Source: Tessaracoccus flavus
GTDB taxonomy: Bacteria; Actinomycetota; Actinomycetes; Propionibacteriales; Propionibacteriaceae
Length of the DNA stretch: 64,000 nucleotides
Direction of reading: 5' to 3'
NCBI RefSeq assembly: GCF_001997295.1
Contig: NZ_CP019605.1
Coordinates: 3,158,891 to 3,222,890, forward strand
The notes under the pieces were generated by a model. It worked only from the letters and a program-made list of their open reading frames with translations. It was not told the DNA's origin and did not search any database. The translations under genes and the position numbers were made by a program. Shown here one piece after another: positions 29,346 through 38,878 of the stretch (the first letter of the stretch is position 1; the number at the start of each line of letters is the position of its first letter).

Positions 29346-30417
29346 CGGTGACCTCCGTGCTCGAGACGGTGGGGGTGAGCGACCCCGCCAGCAGTTCGCG
29401 GGTGAAGTGGCAGGCGCTCGTGCGGCCGTTGCCCAGATCGATCACCGGCGGCACCGGATCCACCTTGCAGATGTCGCGCGCGTAGCGGCAGCGCGGGTTG
29501 AAGGCGCAGCCCGGGGGGATCTTGGTGAGGTTCGGCGGGAGGCCGCCGATGGCCTGCAGGTCGCCCGTGGTCTGGTCGAGGCGGGGTATCGACTCGAGCA
29601 GGCCCTCGGTGTACGGGTGGGCCGGGTTTGAGTAGAGGTCCAGCACATCGGCCTTTTCCACCATCCGGCCGGCGTACATCACGTTGATCCGGTCGGCGAC
29701 GTCGGCCACCACGCCGAGGTCGTGGGTGATGAGGATGAGCCCCATGCCCGTCTCGGCCTGGAGTTCGCGGAGCAGGTCCATGATCTGGGCCTGCACGGTG
29801 ACGTCAAGGGCCGTGGTGGGCTCGTCGGCGATGAGGATCTCCGGGTCCAGGGCGATGGCCATCGCGATCATGATGCGCTGGCGCATGCCACCCGAGAACT
29901 GGTGCGGGAAGTTGCCGGCGCGCTCCCTGGCGGCGGGTATGTTGACCCGCTCCATGAGTTGGACGGCAGCATCGCGTGCGTCCGAACGGTTCATTCCCTT
30001 GTGGATCCGGAACATTTCGGCGATCTGCCAGCCCACGGTGAACACCGGGTTCAGCGCGCTGAGCGCGTCCTGGAAGATCATCGAGATGCGACGGCCGCGC
30101 ACCTGGCGGCGCTTGTCCTCGGGAAGCTTCAGCAGGTCGACGCCACGGAACATGACCTCGCCGCCGGTGACGAAGCCGGGAGGGGAGTCGAGGATGCCCA
30201 TGATCGCCTGCGCGGTCACGGACTTGCCGGACCCTGACTCGCCCAGGATGGCGAGGGACTCGCCGCGGTCAAGCGTGAAGCTGGCCCCGTTGATTGCCTT
30301 GGCCACGCCTTCGCGGGTGCGGAACTCGACGGTCAGGTCGCGGACGTCCAGCAGCGGTCCGCTCTCTGCGGTCCAGCGCTCAACCTCGATGAAGTTGGCT
30401 GCGGCTTGCTTGGCCAT
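29338..30417 (-). CDS. oppD: Oligopeptide ABC transporter ATPase, OppD type
   Basis: A 359-residue ATPase starting [20 protein letters not shown]. Walker A is GESGSGKSV, the signature [15 protein letters not shown] and Walker [13 protein letters not shown]. The C-terminal [20 protein letters not shown] carries the Cys cluster found in peptide-importer ATPases. It begins 4 bp after the oppC stop, so the genes are co-translated. Confidence 0.93.
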   Translation of the reverse strand: MAKQAAANFIEVERWTAESGPLLDVRDLTVEFRTREGVAKAINGASFTLDRGESLAILGESGSGKSVTAQAIMGILDSPPGFVTGGEVMFRGVDLLKLPEDKRRQVRGRRISMIFQDALSALNPVFTVGWQIAEMFRIHKGMNRSDARDAAVQLMERVNIPAARERAGNFPHQFSGGMRQRIMIAMAIALDPEILIADEPTTALDVTVQAQIMDLLRELQAETGMGLILITHDLGVVADVADRINVMYAGRMVEKADVLDLYSNPAHPYTEGLLESIPRLDQTTGDLQAIGGLPPNLTKIPPGCAFNPRCRYARDICKVDPVPPVIDLGNGRTSACHFTRELLAGSLTPTVSSTEVTDE

Positions 30418-30420
30418 CGG

Positions 30421-31407
30421 TCACCGTCCCTTCGGGTCGAACGCGTCGCGGATCGTGTCGCCCAGCATGATGAACGCCAGCACCGTCAGTGACAGGAAGA
30501 TCGACGGGAACAGCAGCATGTGGGGTGCCGCCCGAAGCATGCCGAGTGCGGACGCGTCGGAGATGGCGATGCCCCAGGAGATCGTCGGGGGCTGGAGGCC
30601 GATGCCGAGGAAGGACAGGGTGGCCTCGGTGGCGATGTAGGCGCCGAGGTCGATGGTGGCCACCACGATCACGGGGGTGAACGCGTTGGGCAGCACGTGG
30701 TTGAGGATGATGCGCAGCGGGCTGGCGCCGAGCGCTCGGGCCGACTGCACGTAGTCAAGCGACTTCACCTGGAGCACTGCAGAGCGCATGATGCGGGCGA
30801 TGCGCGGCCAGCCGAGGATGGTGAGCACCAACACGACCTTGCCGACCACCACCATGTAGGGCGTCTCGACGTTGGACGGGAAGCTGGTCATGAACAGCAC
30901 GCCACCGAGCAGCAGCGGGATGGACCAGAAGACCTCACCGACGCGCGAGAGCAGGGAGTCGAGCCAGCCCCCGTAGAAGCCGGCCAGCAGGCCGATGGTG
31001 CCGCCGATCAGGATCGTGCCGAGCGTGGTCAGGATGCCCACGAGGATCGAGGCGCGGGCGCCGTGGATGGTGCGCGAGTAGATGTCGTAGCCCTGGGTGT
31101 CGTACCCGAACCACGCCTCCGACGACGGTGGTTGTCGCGCGTTGATCAGCTGCGCATAGGCGGGGTCCTGCGCCGGCGCGAAGAACGTGAAGAGGTCGGG
31201 GAAGGCCGCCATCAGAACCATGACCAGAATGAGGAACGAGGAGATCCAGAAGGTTGGGCGGCTGCGCAGGTCCTCCCACGCGTCGCGGCCCAGCGAGCGG
31301 GCGTCCTGGTTGACCGCGTGGTGCTCGATGGCGTCGAGCTCGTCGTTCGGCATCTCGTGGTCGACGAGGTCGGAGCGCTGGTTGCGGGTCAGGTTGGGGT
31401 CACTCAT
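30421..31407 (-). CDS. oppC: Oligopeptide ABC transporter permease, OppC type
   Basis: A 328-residue permease from ATG 31407 (MSDPNLTRNQRSDLVDHEMP), overlapping the oppB stop by 8 bp. One N-terminal membrane helix (STFWISSFLI-like) is followed by the OppC-type periplasmic stretch and five helices, with the EAA-like loop ARALGASPLRIILNHVLPNA that docks the ATPases. Upstream in-frame codons to 31425 lie inside oppB and are not needed. Confidence 0.92.
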   Translation of the reverse strand: MSDPNLTRNQRSDLVDHEMPNDELDAIEHHAVNQDARSLGRDAWEDLRSRPTFWISSFLILVMVLMAAFPDLFTFFAPAQDPAYAQLINARQPPSSEAWFGYDTQGYDIYSRTIHGARASILVGILTTLGTILIGGTIGLLAGFYGGWLDSLLSRVGEVFWSIPLLLGGVLFMTSFPSNVETPYMVVVGKVVLVLTILGWPRIARIMRSAVLQVKSLDYVQSARALGASPLRIILNHVLPNAFTPVIVVATIDLGAYIATEATLSFLGIGLQPPTISWGIAISDASALGMLRAAPHMLLFPSIFLSLTVLAFIMLGDTIRDAFDPKGR

Positions 31408-32320
31408 GAGCGATCCTCGGGTCAAGGGCTCCGTAGAGCAGGTCGACGATCAGGTTCATCAGCAGGAAGATCAGCACCAGCATCGTGATGGTGCCGACCA
31501 CTGCGGTGGCGTCCTTCGTCGTGATCGAGTGGAAGATGTAGCCGCCGATGCCGGGGATGTTGAAGATCCGTTCCGTGACGAGGGCGCCGCCCATCAGCGC
31601 TCCGAAGTCGGCGCCGATGAAGGTGACCACGGGGATCAGCGAGTTGCGGAAGGTGTGCACGCCGACGACGCGCCCGGACGACAGTCCCTTGGCCTTGGCC
31701 GTGCGCACGTAGTCGGCCGACAGGTTCTCGGAGAGGGAGTTACGGGTGAGGCGGGCAATGTAGGCCATCGACAGGGAGCCGAGCACGAACCCTGGGAGCA
31801 GCAGCTGTCCCCAGGTGCCCTGCGTGGCGGTGACGGGGAACCAGCTCAGTTGGACGCCGAACACCATCTGGGCCACGGAACCCAGGACGAAGGACGGGAT
31901 CGAGATGATCACCAGGGTGCTGACGAAGACCAGCGAGTCCCAAAAACTTCGTCGTTTGAGCCCCGCCAGCAGGCCCGCCGCGATGCCGATCAACGCCTCG
32001 AACATGATGGCGATCGTGGCGAGTCGGAGGGTGACGGGCCACCGGTCGCCGAGTTGCTCGGAGACCTCGTTGCCGTTGAAGCTCGTGCCCAGATCGCCCT
32101 GCGCCACCTTGGCCATGTAGCGCACGTACTGCTCAGGAAGGGGCTTGTCGAGGTTGTACTCCTGGTAGATCCGGGCCACGTACGCCTCGGGGCACGGGCG
32201 TTCGCCGCACCGGCCGACGGTCGGGTCGCCGAGGGAGAAGACCATCCAGTAGATGAGGAATGTGGTGCCGAAGATCACGGGGATCATCTGCAGCACTCGT
32301 CTCAGTACGTATGTACCCAT
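31400..32320 (-). CDS. oppB: Oligopeptide ABC transporter permease, OppB type
   Basis: A 306-residue permease starting MGTYVLRRVLQMIPVIFGTT, the usual OppB/DppB opening. It has a periplasmic region with GDPTVGRCGERPCPEAY and the EAA loop TAKAKGLSSGRVVGVHTFRN. Six membrane helices are visible. It pairs with OppC to form the channel for peptides delivered by the oppA product upstream. Confidence 0.92.
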   Translation of the reverse strand: MGTYVLRRVLQMIPVIFGTTFLIYWMVFSLGDPTVGRCGERPCPEAYVARIYQEYNLDKPLPEQYVRYMAKVAQGDLGTSFNGNEVSEQLGDRWPVTLRLATIAIMFEALIGIAAGLLAGLKRRSFWDSLVFVSTLVIISIPSFVLGSVAQMVFGVQLSWFPVTATQGTWGQLLLPGFVLGSLSMAYIARLTRNSLSENLSADYVRTAKAKGLSSGRVVGVHTFRNSLIPVVTFIGADFGALMGGALVTERIFNIPGIGGYIFHSITTKDATAVVGTITMLVLIFLLMNLIVDLLYGALDPRIAHE

Positions 32321-32371
32321 CGGCGCCGCTTTCGAAGGTTGTCAGTGGTTGAACTCTAGGGGAAGTGATGC

Positions 32372-32401
32372 GGCCGGCCGCCGATTGCTCGGCGACCGGC
32401 C
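32372..32401 (-). terminator. Strong hairpin between oppA and oppB
   Basis: GGCCGG plus CGCCGA (32372-32384) pair with TCGGCG plus CCGGCC (32389-32401), with one mismatch and a 4-nt loop. No T-tract follows. It probably stabilises the oppA message or partly attenuates downstream transcription so that binding protein exceeds permease. Confidence 0.65.
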
Positions 32402-32432
32402 ACAACAGGGTGCGCTTGCGCTGGTTAGCGGA

Positions 32433-34103
32433 TCACTGCTTCACGCTGATCGCGCTGAAGTCCAGCACGCCGAAGGCGTTGATCTGGACGTTCTCGACGC
32501 GGTCGGAGTAGCCGACGATCGTGCGCGGGTACCACAGCGGCGCGGTGGGCAGATCCTCGCCGAGCATCTGCTCGGCCTCGGCGTAGAGCGCGTCAGCGGC
32601 CTCGGTGGTGTCGGCGGCGTTGGCCTCAGCCAGCTTCGCGTCGAATGCCGGGTTGCTGTACTGCGACCAGTTGGAGTCGGCGCCGGTGCCGTAGATCGGG
32701 GCGAGGAAGTTCTCGAGCGACGGGTAGTCGCCCTGCCAGCCGGAGCGGAACAGGCCCATGATCTCGTTGTTGTCGATCTGCTCGTTGTAGGTGGCGAAGT
32801 CGACGGTGAGGTTCACGATGCACTCGACGCCGAGGGTGTTCTTGATCGAGTTGCAGGTGGCCTCGGTCCACTCCTTGTGGGCGCCGTCACCGTTGGTGGT
32901 GATGGTCAGGGTGCCGTCGTACCCGCCGGCCTCGTCGTAGAGGGCCTTGGCTGCCTCGGGATCGAAGTCACACCATTCGCCACAGGCGGAGTCCGTAGCG
33001 CCGGACACGATGCTGGGTGCCCAGCCGTGGGCGGCGGTGTAGGTGCCGTTGTAGATCTGGTCGATGATCAGCTGGCGGTCGATGGCCATGGAGATGGCGC
33101 GACGCAGGTCGAGGTTGTCCGCAAGCTGCGGGTCGTTGGGCGAGAACACCATGGTGGTGAAGCGCATCGACTCGCGGGACAGGTTGCGATCCGGGAGATC
33201 GGCCTTGTACTGCTCACCGACGAGCACGTCGGCGGGGATCTCGTTGGTGTAGTCGAGGTTGTTGGCCACGACGTCGGCGTAGGCAGCTGCCGGATCGGTG
33301 TAGATGCGGAAGGTCAGCTTGTCCACGTTGGCGGCGTTCTCGCCGGAGTAGTCCTCGAACTTGGTGAAGACGTACTCGGTGGTCGACTGGGAGTCGAACT
33401 TGAACGGTCCAGCGCCGATGGGGGCGTCCTCGAAGGCGGCCGGATCCTCGAAGAAGGCGTCGGGCAGCGGGGCGAAGGCCGAGTAGCCGAGGCGGACGGG
33501 CAGGTTGCCGACCGGGCCGGTGGTCTCGATGGTGAAGGTGTAGTCGTCGACGACGCTCAGGCCCTCGAGCTCGGTGGTGGTGGAGCCCTCCTCAGCCATC
33601 TCGTATGCGCCCTTGAAGACGCTCATGAAGTAGGCGCCCGCCTGGCCGTTCTCGTAGGCGGCGGTGTAGTTCCAGGCATCCACGAAGTTGTGGGCCTTGA
33701 CCTCGGTGCCGTCATGGAAGAGGTAGCCCTCCTTCAGCTTCACGGTGAAGGTGACGTTGTCGTCGGACTCGATCGACTCGGCGATGTCCATCTCTGGCTC
33801 GGAGGTCTCCGTGTTGTACTCGACGAGCTTGGCGGTCATGGCGTCCACCATGTCGCCGCCACAGGTCTCGGAGGTGTTGCCCGGAACCAGCGGGTTCTCG
33901 GGGGTGCAGCCGCGGATGACGATCTCGCCGCCGGCGGCAGCAGCGCCGTCGGTGGCGGGGTCGGTCGTGGCGCCGTCGGTGGCGGTCACGGACGAGTCAG
34001 TCGTGCTGGTCGGATCGGCCGGGTCGCTATCGGATCCGCAGGCGGTGAGCAGGAGGCTCAGGCCGACGGCCGATGCAGCGAGCAAGCGTGAGGCTCTGCG
34101 CAT
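32433..34103 (-). CDS. oppA: Peptide-binding lipoprotein, OppA/DppA type (SBP family 5)
   Basis: A 556-residue lipoprotein: signal peptide RLLAASAVGLSLLLTACG with lipobox LTAC, then a Thr/Asp-rich linker and the SBP_bac_5 fold (PLVPGNTSETCGGDMVDAM, YTAAYENGQAGAYFMSVFKG, LAPIYGTGADSNWSQYSNPA). It is anchored outside the membrane and feeds peptides, or possibly oligosaccharides, to OppBCDF. Position directly after xylAB leaves open a sugar-oligomer specificity, since some family 5 members bind xylo-oligosaccharides; this is inference. Confidence 0.92.
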   Translation of the reverse strand: MRRASRLLAASAVGLSLLLTACGSDSDPADPTSTTDSSVTATDGATTDPATDGAAAAGGEIVIRGCTPENPLVPGNTSETCGGDMVDAMTAKLVEYNTETSEPEMDIAESIESDDNVTFTVKLKEGYLFHDGTEVKAHNFVDAWNYTAAYENGQAGAYFMSVFKGAYEMAEEGSTTTELEGLSVVDDYTFTIETTGPVGNLPVRLGYSAFAPLPDAFFEDPAAFEDAPIGAGPFKFDSQSTTEYVFTKFEDYSGENAANVDKLTFRIYTDPAAAYADVVANNLDYTNEIPADVLVGEQYKADLPDRNLSRESMRFTTMVFSPNDPQLADNLDLRRAISMAIDRQLIIDQIYNGTYTAAHGWAPSIVSGATDSACGEWCDFDPEAAKALYDEAGGYDGTLTITTNGDGAHKEWTEATCNSIKNTLGVECIVNLTVDFATYNEQIDNNEIMGLFRSGWQGDYPSLENFLAPIYGTGADSNWSQYSNPAFDAKLAEANAADTTEAADALYAEAEQMLGEDLPTAPLWYPRTIVGYSDRVENVQINAFGVLDFSAISVKQ

Positions 34104-34127
34104 AGGGATGTCCTGTTCTGTTCAGCG

Positions 34128-34174
34128 GCTCGAAGGCCGACATGTGCAGTCGGCAAATGTCTACTCCTTCGAGC
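34128..34174 (-). promoter_or_regulatory. Structured oppA leader
   Basis: GCTCGAAGG (34128-34136) pairs with CCTTCGAGC (34166-34174); an inner CCGAC...GTCGG stem sits within. The whole lies 25-70 bp upstream of the oppA start in its 5' UTR. Confidence 0.5.
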
Positions 34175-34250
34175 GACGGCTGCCTAGCGACAGTCCGACT
34201 TTGTAACCAAGTTGTGTCATTTCTTGGGTGATGGACCAGCCATGTGATAA

Positions 34251-34282
34251 GGGCTGCCACGGCGGGTTCGCCGTCGCAGCCC
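34251..34282. terminator. Bidirectional-looking hairpin between xylB and oppA
   Basis: GGGCTGC-C-ACGGCG (34251-34264) pairs with CGCCGT-C-GCAGCCC (34269-34282) around GGTT. It lies 15 bp after the xylB stop and likely ends the xylAB transcript before oppA. Confidence 0.75.
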
Positions 34283-34296
34283 ATACTCTGCCTTCG

Positions 34297-35691
34297 TCAG
34301 GCCCAGCCCATCCCGGAGATCAGGCGGTCGGAGAGGTCGCGGTAGCGGGCCAGGACCTCGGGGCGGGGGTCCGCCTCGTAGCTCTCGACTCCCCGGGGCG
34401 CCCAGTCCACGTGGCCGCCGTGCAGCGCCGAAGCGGCCTGCCGTGCAGCCCCGAGCGCCACGTACTCCGCCGATGCGGGGACGTCGATGGGCACACCGAG
34501 CACGCTCGGGGCGATCTCGCGGACCGCGCGGGACTTCGACGCGCCGCCGATGAGCTTGACCCGCGTCACCTCCACGCCCAGCTGGGCGATGCCGTCGACG
34601 CCGGTGGCCATGAGCGCCAGCAGCCCCTCGACGGCGGCGCGGGCGAGGTTCTCGCGCGTGAAGTTGCCGAGCGTCGCCCCCAGAAGGGACGCCTTGGCTC
34701 CGGGCAGGTTGGGGGTCCGCTCGCCCTCGAACCAGGGGACGAGCGTGAGCCCGCCCGCGCCGGGCTCGGCCTGCAGCGCGAGCCTGGACAGTTCCTCGTG
34801 GTCGACGCCGAGCATCTCGCGGGCGGCGTCGAGGATGCGGGCAGCGTTGAGGGTCGCGGTGAGCGGCAGCCACTGTCCGGTGGCGTCGGCGAACACGTTG
34901 ACCTGCCCCGAGGGATCGACGACGGGGTTGGCCGACACTGCGGCCACCACGCCCGACGTGCCCAGGGAGACGCTCACCTCGCCGGCCGACATGCCGAGGC
35001 CCAGCGCAGCGCCGGCGTTGTCGCCGCAGCCCGGACCGACGACGAAGCCGGGGCCCTCGACGGACTCCCACGGGCCGAGGACGCGGGGGAGCACGACGTC
35101 GTCGGCCGGACGCCGAAGCGCCAGGCTGAGCAGATCAGGGCGGTACTCGTTGCGGTACGAGTCGAAGTAGCCGGTGCCCGACGCGTCGGAGCGGTCGGTG
35201 ACGAGCTCGCCCAGATCCCGGTGCCCGCGGATCTTCCAGGTGAGCCAGTCGTGGGGGAGGGCGACGGCGGCCACGCGGGCGGCGCCCTCGGGTTCGGCGT
35301 CGGCCAGCCAGCGGAGCTTCGTATTGGTGAACGAGGCCAGCGGGAGGCTGCCTGTCACCTCCGCCCACTGGTCGAACTCGAGGCGGAGTGCAGCGGCGGC
35401 GTCGGCGGACCGAGTGTCGTTCCACAGCAGAGCGGGACGGATCACCTCGCCGTCCGCGTCCAGCACCACCATGCCGTGCTGCTGGCCACCGACGCTCAGG
35501 GCCTCGACGTCGTCGAGACCCTCAGCGGCTGCCGCTGCCTCCTGGAACGCGGACCACCAGGCATCCGGATGCACCTCGGTGCCGGCGGGGTGGGACGCGG
35601 ACCCCTGGCGAACGATCTCGCCGGAATCCGCGTCCACCACGAGCACCTTGCAGGACTGGGTGGAGCTGTCCACGCCCGCAACGAGCGCCAT
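34297..35691 (-). CDS. xylB: Xylulokinase
   Basis: A 464-residue FGGY kinase starting MALVAGVDSSTQSCKVLVVD (phosphate-binding loop). It has VGGQQHGMVVLD in the first lobe, the FGGY-C motif region GPGCGDNAGAALGLGM, and VKLIGGASKSRAVREIAPSV near the end. It phosphorylates D-xylulose to xylulose 5-phosphate for the pentose phosphate pathway. It follows xylA by 8 bp in one operon. Confidence 0.95.
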   Translation of the reverse strand: MALVAGVDSSTQSCKVLVVDADSGEIVRQGSASHPAGTEVHPDAWWSAFQEAAAAAEGLDDVEALSVGGQQHGMVVLDADGEVIRPALLWNDTRSADAAAALRLEFDQWAEVTGSLPLASFTNTKLRWLADAEPEGAARVAAVALPHDWLTWKIRGHRDLGELVTDRSDASGTGYFDSYRNEYRPDLLSLALRRPADDVVLPRVLGPWESVEGPGFVVGPGCGDNAGAALGLGMSAGEVSVSLGTSGVVAAVSANPVVDPSGQVNVFADATGQWLPLTATLNAARILDAAREMLGVDHEELSRLALQAEPGAGGLTLVPWFEGERTPNLPGAKASLLGATLGNFTRENLARAAVEGLLALMATGVDGIAQLGVEVTRVKLIGGASKSRAVREIAPSVLGVPIDVPASAEYVALGAARQAASALHGGHVDWAPRGVESYEADPRPEVLARYRDLSDRLISGMGWA

Positions 35692-35699
35692 GGGGAGCC

Positions 35700-36863
35700 T
35701 CAGGCCCCGAGCAGGTGCCGCATGGCGGCCTGCTGCAGCTCGACGAAGCGGTACTCGCGCTCGCCCTTCGCGGCCGGGTCGGGCATCTCGGCCTGACGCA
35801 GATCCGCGACCGTCTCGCCCTCGGCGAGGGTGGGTTCGGTGAGCTCGAAGATGGACGCTTCGCGCATGAGCTCCTGGACGGCGGGGTCCTCACGGAAGGA
35901 CTTCGCGCGGTCGGCCAGCAGGCTGAACGTCTCCATGTTGGCCTTCGCGGAGTCCCAGATGCCCTCGATGCCTTCGGTGCGGCTCGGCTTGTAGTCGAAG
36001 TGGATCGGGCCGGTGTAGCGCGGGGCGTCGGGGGAGGCGGGGAAGCCGTTGACGAGCAGGTCGACGGTGAAGAACGAGCTCATGAGGTCGCCATGACCGA
36101 ACGCCAGGTCCTGGTCGTACTTGAGCCCGCGCTGGCCGTTGAGGTCGATGTGGAACAGCTTGTCGCAGTACAGCGCGAGCGCGATGCCCTGCGTGAAGTT
36201 GAGGTTGGCCATCTGCTCGTGCCCGACCTCGGGGTTGAGGCCGACGATGTCGCCATGCTCGAGCGTGGCGATGAGGCCCAGCGCGTGGCCGATCGTCGGC
36301 AGCAGGATGTCGCCGCGCGGCTCGTTCGGCTTCGGCTCGAGGCCGATGCGCAGGTCGTAGCCTTGCTCCTTGATGTAGCCGGCGACGGTGTCGAGGCCCT
36401 CGGCGTAGCGAGCGTGAGCTGCGAAGTAGTCCTTCGAGGAATCGTACTCGGCGCCCTCGCGTCCACCCCACATGACGAAGGTGGTGGCGCCCACCTCGGC
36501 GGCGATGTCGACGGCGTTGAGGATCTTCTTGAGCCCGAACCGGCGCACGCCGCGGTCGTTGGAGGTGAGCCCGCCGTCCTTGAAGATGGGGTGGCTGAAC
36601 GTGTTGGTGGTCACCATCTCGACCACGAGGCCGGCCTTGTCCGCGGCGTCCTTCAGCTGCGACACGCGCGCCTTCGCCGTCGCCTCGTCGGCGTCGAAGT
36701 CGTAGACGTCGTTGTCGTGGAACGTGATGCCCCAGGCGCCGAGCTCGGCGAGCTTGTCGGCGTACTCCCACGGCTCGAACGCGCGACGGGTGTTGCCGCC
36801 GAAGGGATCGGTGCCCTGCCAGCCGACGGTCCAAAGGCCGAAGGAGAACTTGTGGTCCTGCAT
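35700..36863 (-). CDS. xylA: Xylose isomerase
   Basis: A 387-residue class I (actinobacterial-length) xylose isomerase. The N-terminus is [18 protein letters not shown]; the catalytic His is in [11 protein letters not shown]; metal ligands lie in [27 protein letters not shown] and [21 protein letters not shown] follows. It converts D-xylose to D-xylulose. It has a GAGGAGAAG site. A degenerate copy of its first 30 codons lies near 38.8 kb. Confidence 0.97.
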   Translation of the reverse strand: MQDHKFSFGLWTVGWQGTDPFGGNTRRAFEPWEYADKLAELGAWGITFHDNDVYDFDADEATAKARVSQLKDAADKAGLVVEMVTTNTFSHPIFKDGGLTSNDRGVRRFGLKKILNAVDIAAEVGATTFVMWGGREGAEYDSSKDYFAAHARYAEGLDTVAGYIKEQGYDLRIGLEPKPNEPRGDILLPTIGHALGLIATLEHGDIVGLNPEVGHEQMANLNFTQGIALALYCDKLFHIDLNGQRGLKYDQDLAFGHGDLMSSFFTVDLLVNGFPASPDAPRYTGPIHFDYKPSRTEGIEGIWDSAKANMETFSLLADRAKSFREDPAVQELMREASIFELTEPTLAEGETVADLRQAEMPDPAAKGEREYRFVELQQAAMRHLLGA

Positions 36864-37057
36864 GTCTTCTCCTCGATGAGAAAGTCTATTAGTTGTGTAC
36901 GTGAACTTTATAGGGTGAGGGGTTTCGGGTCAAGTGTGCCGAGGACACCCTCTCGAGTGGCAGATCTGACAGCGACTATGCCAGCAGATCCGCCACTTGG
37001 GGCCTGGGGCGGCTTAGCTCACCCCCGGGCGTCCTTGGGCATCGGCGGGCGTACAGT
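36864..37057. promoter_or_regulatory. Divergent control region of xylA and the ArsR operon
   Basis: About 195 bp. The xylA side has TATAAAGTTCACGTACACAA, an AT-rich promoter with an imperfect TTCACGTACACAA dyad that may bind a sugar regulator. No xylR gene is in the window. The ArsR side has TACAGT at 37052-37057 close to the start codon. Confidence 0.45.
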
Positions 37058-37071
37058 TCAAGCATGCTTGA
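37058..37071 (+). promoter_or_regulatory. Perfect palindrome over the ArsR start codon
   Basis: TCAAGCATGCTTGA is a perfect 14-bp palindrome whose central ATG is the proposed start of the regulator. ArsR/SmtB family operators often have TCAA...TTGA arms, so this is a likely autorepression site. TACAGT just upstream may be the -10, giving a nearly leaderless mRNA. Confidence 0.6.
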
Positions 37072-37381
37072 TTCAAGCGCGGTTGATACGACGACGCTGG
37101 CGCCCTCTGAGGCGCTCGCCGTTCTGCAGGCGGTGGCCGACCCGATCCGGTACGCGATCCTCGACGAATTGGCTGGCCGCTGCCGCTGCGTGTGTGACCT
37201 GCAAGAGCGCATCGAGATCGCGCCCAACCTGCTGAGCTACCACCTGCGCGTGCTGCGCGAGGCAAACCTCATCACGGGGACGCGACGGGGCCGCTGGGTG
37301 GACTACTCCCTGGCGCCCGGGGCGCTGGACCGGATGCATGCGGCGCTCCCAGCCCCTCGGCTTGCGGGGTGTCAGGCATGA
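37064..37381 (+). CDS. ArsR/SmtB-family metalloregulator
   Basis: A 105-residue winged-helix repressor. The recognition helix is NLLSYHLRVLREANLI (residues about 54-69). The alpha-3 Cys motif is CRCVCDLQ, as in As(III)/Sb(III) or Cd/Pb sensors (ELCVCDL type), with a further Cys near the C-terminus (AGCQA). It should dissociate from DNA on binding thiophilic metal(loid). Its TGA overlaps the permease ATG by 4 bp. Confidence 0.88.
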   Translation: MLDSSAVDTTTLAPSEALAVLQAVADPIRYAILDELAGRCRCVCDLQERIEIAPNLLSYHLRVLREANLITGTRRGRWVDYSLAPGALDRMHAALPAPRLAGCQA

Positions 37382-38415
37382 GCGTCGTGTCTGCGCCCAC
37401 CGACCGGCGTCTCATTGGGAAGCTCCTCGGGGCCGTCGTGATCTGGGCGCTGCTCTATGCGCTGAACGAGGTGGTCTGGACCGCCCTCTTCGAGAGGGTG
37501 CTCGGACTGTCGCTCGACGACCGTCTGCCCGGCGCGATCCACTTCTTCCTCTACGACGTCAGCAAGATCCTCCTGCTTCTCGTCGGCATGATCTTCGCGA
37601 TCGGACTGCTGCGTACGACGCTGAGACCCGAGCGCGTCCGTGCTTTCCTTGACGGCAAGCCCATCCTCCTGTCGCTGCTACTCGCCGCGGTCTTCGGAGC
37701 CGTCACCCCGTTCTGCAGCTGTAGCTCCATTCCGCTGTTCATCGGTTTCGTGGGCGCGGGCATCCCGCTCGCGGTGACGCTGACGTTCCTCATCGCCTCG
37801 CCGCTGGTCAACGAAGTCGCCGTCGCGCTGCTGGCCCAGACGTTCGGGATCGGCAACACCGTCGCCTACATGATGGCCGGTCTGTCCGCGGCGGTCGTCA
37901 TCGGATTCCTACTCAGCCGCTTCAAGCTCGACCACCTCGTCGCCGACTTCGTCTTCGCGACGCCGGTGGCCGCGCTCCAGATGGACGGGCGGAAGCCGAC
38001 GCTCCAGGAGCGGGTCGACGCCGCACGCGAGGAGACCGCCGACATCTTCGGTCGAGTCTGGAAGTGGGTCATCCTCGGCGTCGGTATCGGCGCGGTCATC
38101 CACGGCTGGGTGCCCACGGAGTTCTTCGCACGCTACGCCGGGCCCGAGAACCCGCTGGCGGTCGTCGTCGCGACATTCGCTGGCATCCCGCTCTACGCCA
38201 ACGCGGCCGGGGTCATCCCCATCGCCGAAGCGCTGTGGAGCAAGGGCATGGCGCTCGGCACGGTGATGAGCTTCATGATGGCCACCGTCGCGCTGTCGCT
38301 TCCCGAGTTCATCCTGCTCAAGCAGGTGCTCAAGCCGAAGCTGTTGGCGATTTTCTTCAGCTCGGTAGCCGCTGCGATTCTGACCATCGGCCTGGGCTTC
38401 AACATTTTCAGCTGA
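37378..38415 (+). CDS. DUF318-type permease (ArsP/SO_0444-like)
   Basis: A 345-residue membrane protein from ATG 37378. The conserved GAVTPFCSCSSIPLFIGFVG motif with CSC, and LIASPLVNEVAV, place it in the two-fold DUF318 permease family. Some members export trivalent organoarsenicals (ArsP), and others act in Zn/Cu efflux. About eight to ten helices are present. The CSC pair probably contacts a soft metal or metalloid. The operon with ArsR and a CxxC protein supports metal(loid) or thiol-linked export. Confidence 0.85.
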   Translation: MSVVSAPTDRRLIGKLLGAVVIWALLYALNEVVWTALFERVLGLSLDDRLPGAIHFFLYDVSKILLLLVGMIFAIGLLRTTLRPERVRAFLDGKPILLSLLLAAVFGAVTPFCSCSSIPLFIGFVGAGIPLAVTLTFLIASPLVNEVAVALLAQTFGIGNTVAYMMAGLSAAVVIGFLLSRFKLDHLVADFVFATPVAALQMDGRKPTLQERVDAAREETADIFGRVWKWVILGVGIGAVIHGWVPTEFFARYAGPENPLAVVVATFAGIPLYANAAGVIPIAEALWSKGMALGTVMSFMMATVALSLPEFILLKQVLKPKLLAIFFSSVAAAILTIGLGFNIFS

Positions 38416-38445
38416 CCGGGACCACCCCGGAGGAAAGGAACAACC

Positions 38446-38688
38446 ATGGAGATAAAGGTTCTCGGCCCCGGGTGCAAGAACTGCGTCAACCTCGAGAAGA
38501 ACGTGCGCGAGGCTCTGTCGACGCTCGGCCAGGACGCCGTCGTCGTCAAGATCACCGAGTACGCCGACATCATGGCCCACGGTGTGATGTCGACGCCCGG
38601 GCTCGTGGTCGACGGCCAGGTGGTGTCGTGCGGGCGCGTGCCCAAGCCCGACGAGATCGTCGAGATCCTGCGCGGCGGTCAGTCCTGA
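38446..38688 (+). CDS. Thioredoxin-like 'redox-active disulfide' protein
   Basis: An 80-residue minimal thioredoxin fold starting MEIKVLGPGCKNCVNLEKNV with the CKNC active site at residues 10-13 and the cis-Pro in MSTPGLVVDG. It belongs to the small family often encoded beside DUF318 permeases. A role in delivering or reducing the substrate of the permease is inferred from this conserved pairing. It lies 30 bp downstream with GGAGGAAAGG. Confidence 0.88.
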   Translation: MEIKVLGPGCKNCVNLEKNVREALSTLGQDAVVVKITEYADIMAHGVMSTPGLVVDGQVVSCGRVPKPDEIVEILRGGQS

Positions 38689-38705
38689 CCTCGCCTCTTC
38701 CGCCA

Positions 38706-38758
38706 TCTCCCTGAGTAGCGGCAGCCGTTCGTTCCTGACCGCCGCTACCCAGGGAGAC
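38706..38758. repeat. Inverted repeat of the GAGTAGCG family after the Trx gene
   Basis: CTCCCTGAGTAGCGGC pairs with GCCGCTACCCAGGGAG across a short centre. It belongs to the same dispersed family as the pieces at 6276-6545 and could terminate the ArsR operon. Confidence 0.65.
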
Positions 38759-38789
38759 GTCCGGGTGACGCGGGCGTTCGTTCCTCACT

Positions 38790-38878
38790 CCCACGACTCG
38801 AACGCGGCGGGTGTTGCCGCCGATGGGATCGGTGCCCTGCCAGCCGACGGTCCAAAGGCCGAAAGAGAACCTGTGGTC
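38790..38878 (-). pseudogene. Degenerate copy of the xylA 5' end
   Basis: Eighty-nine bases match xylA 36773-36857 almost base for base. They encode [20 protein letters not shown], then a disrupted frame. The start codon is lost and the copy ends after about 30 codons. It is a partial duplication or a relic of a second xylA. Confidence 0.85.
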
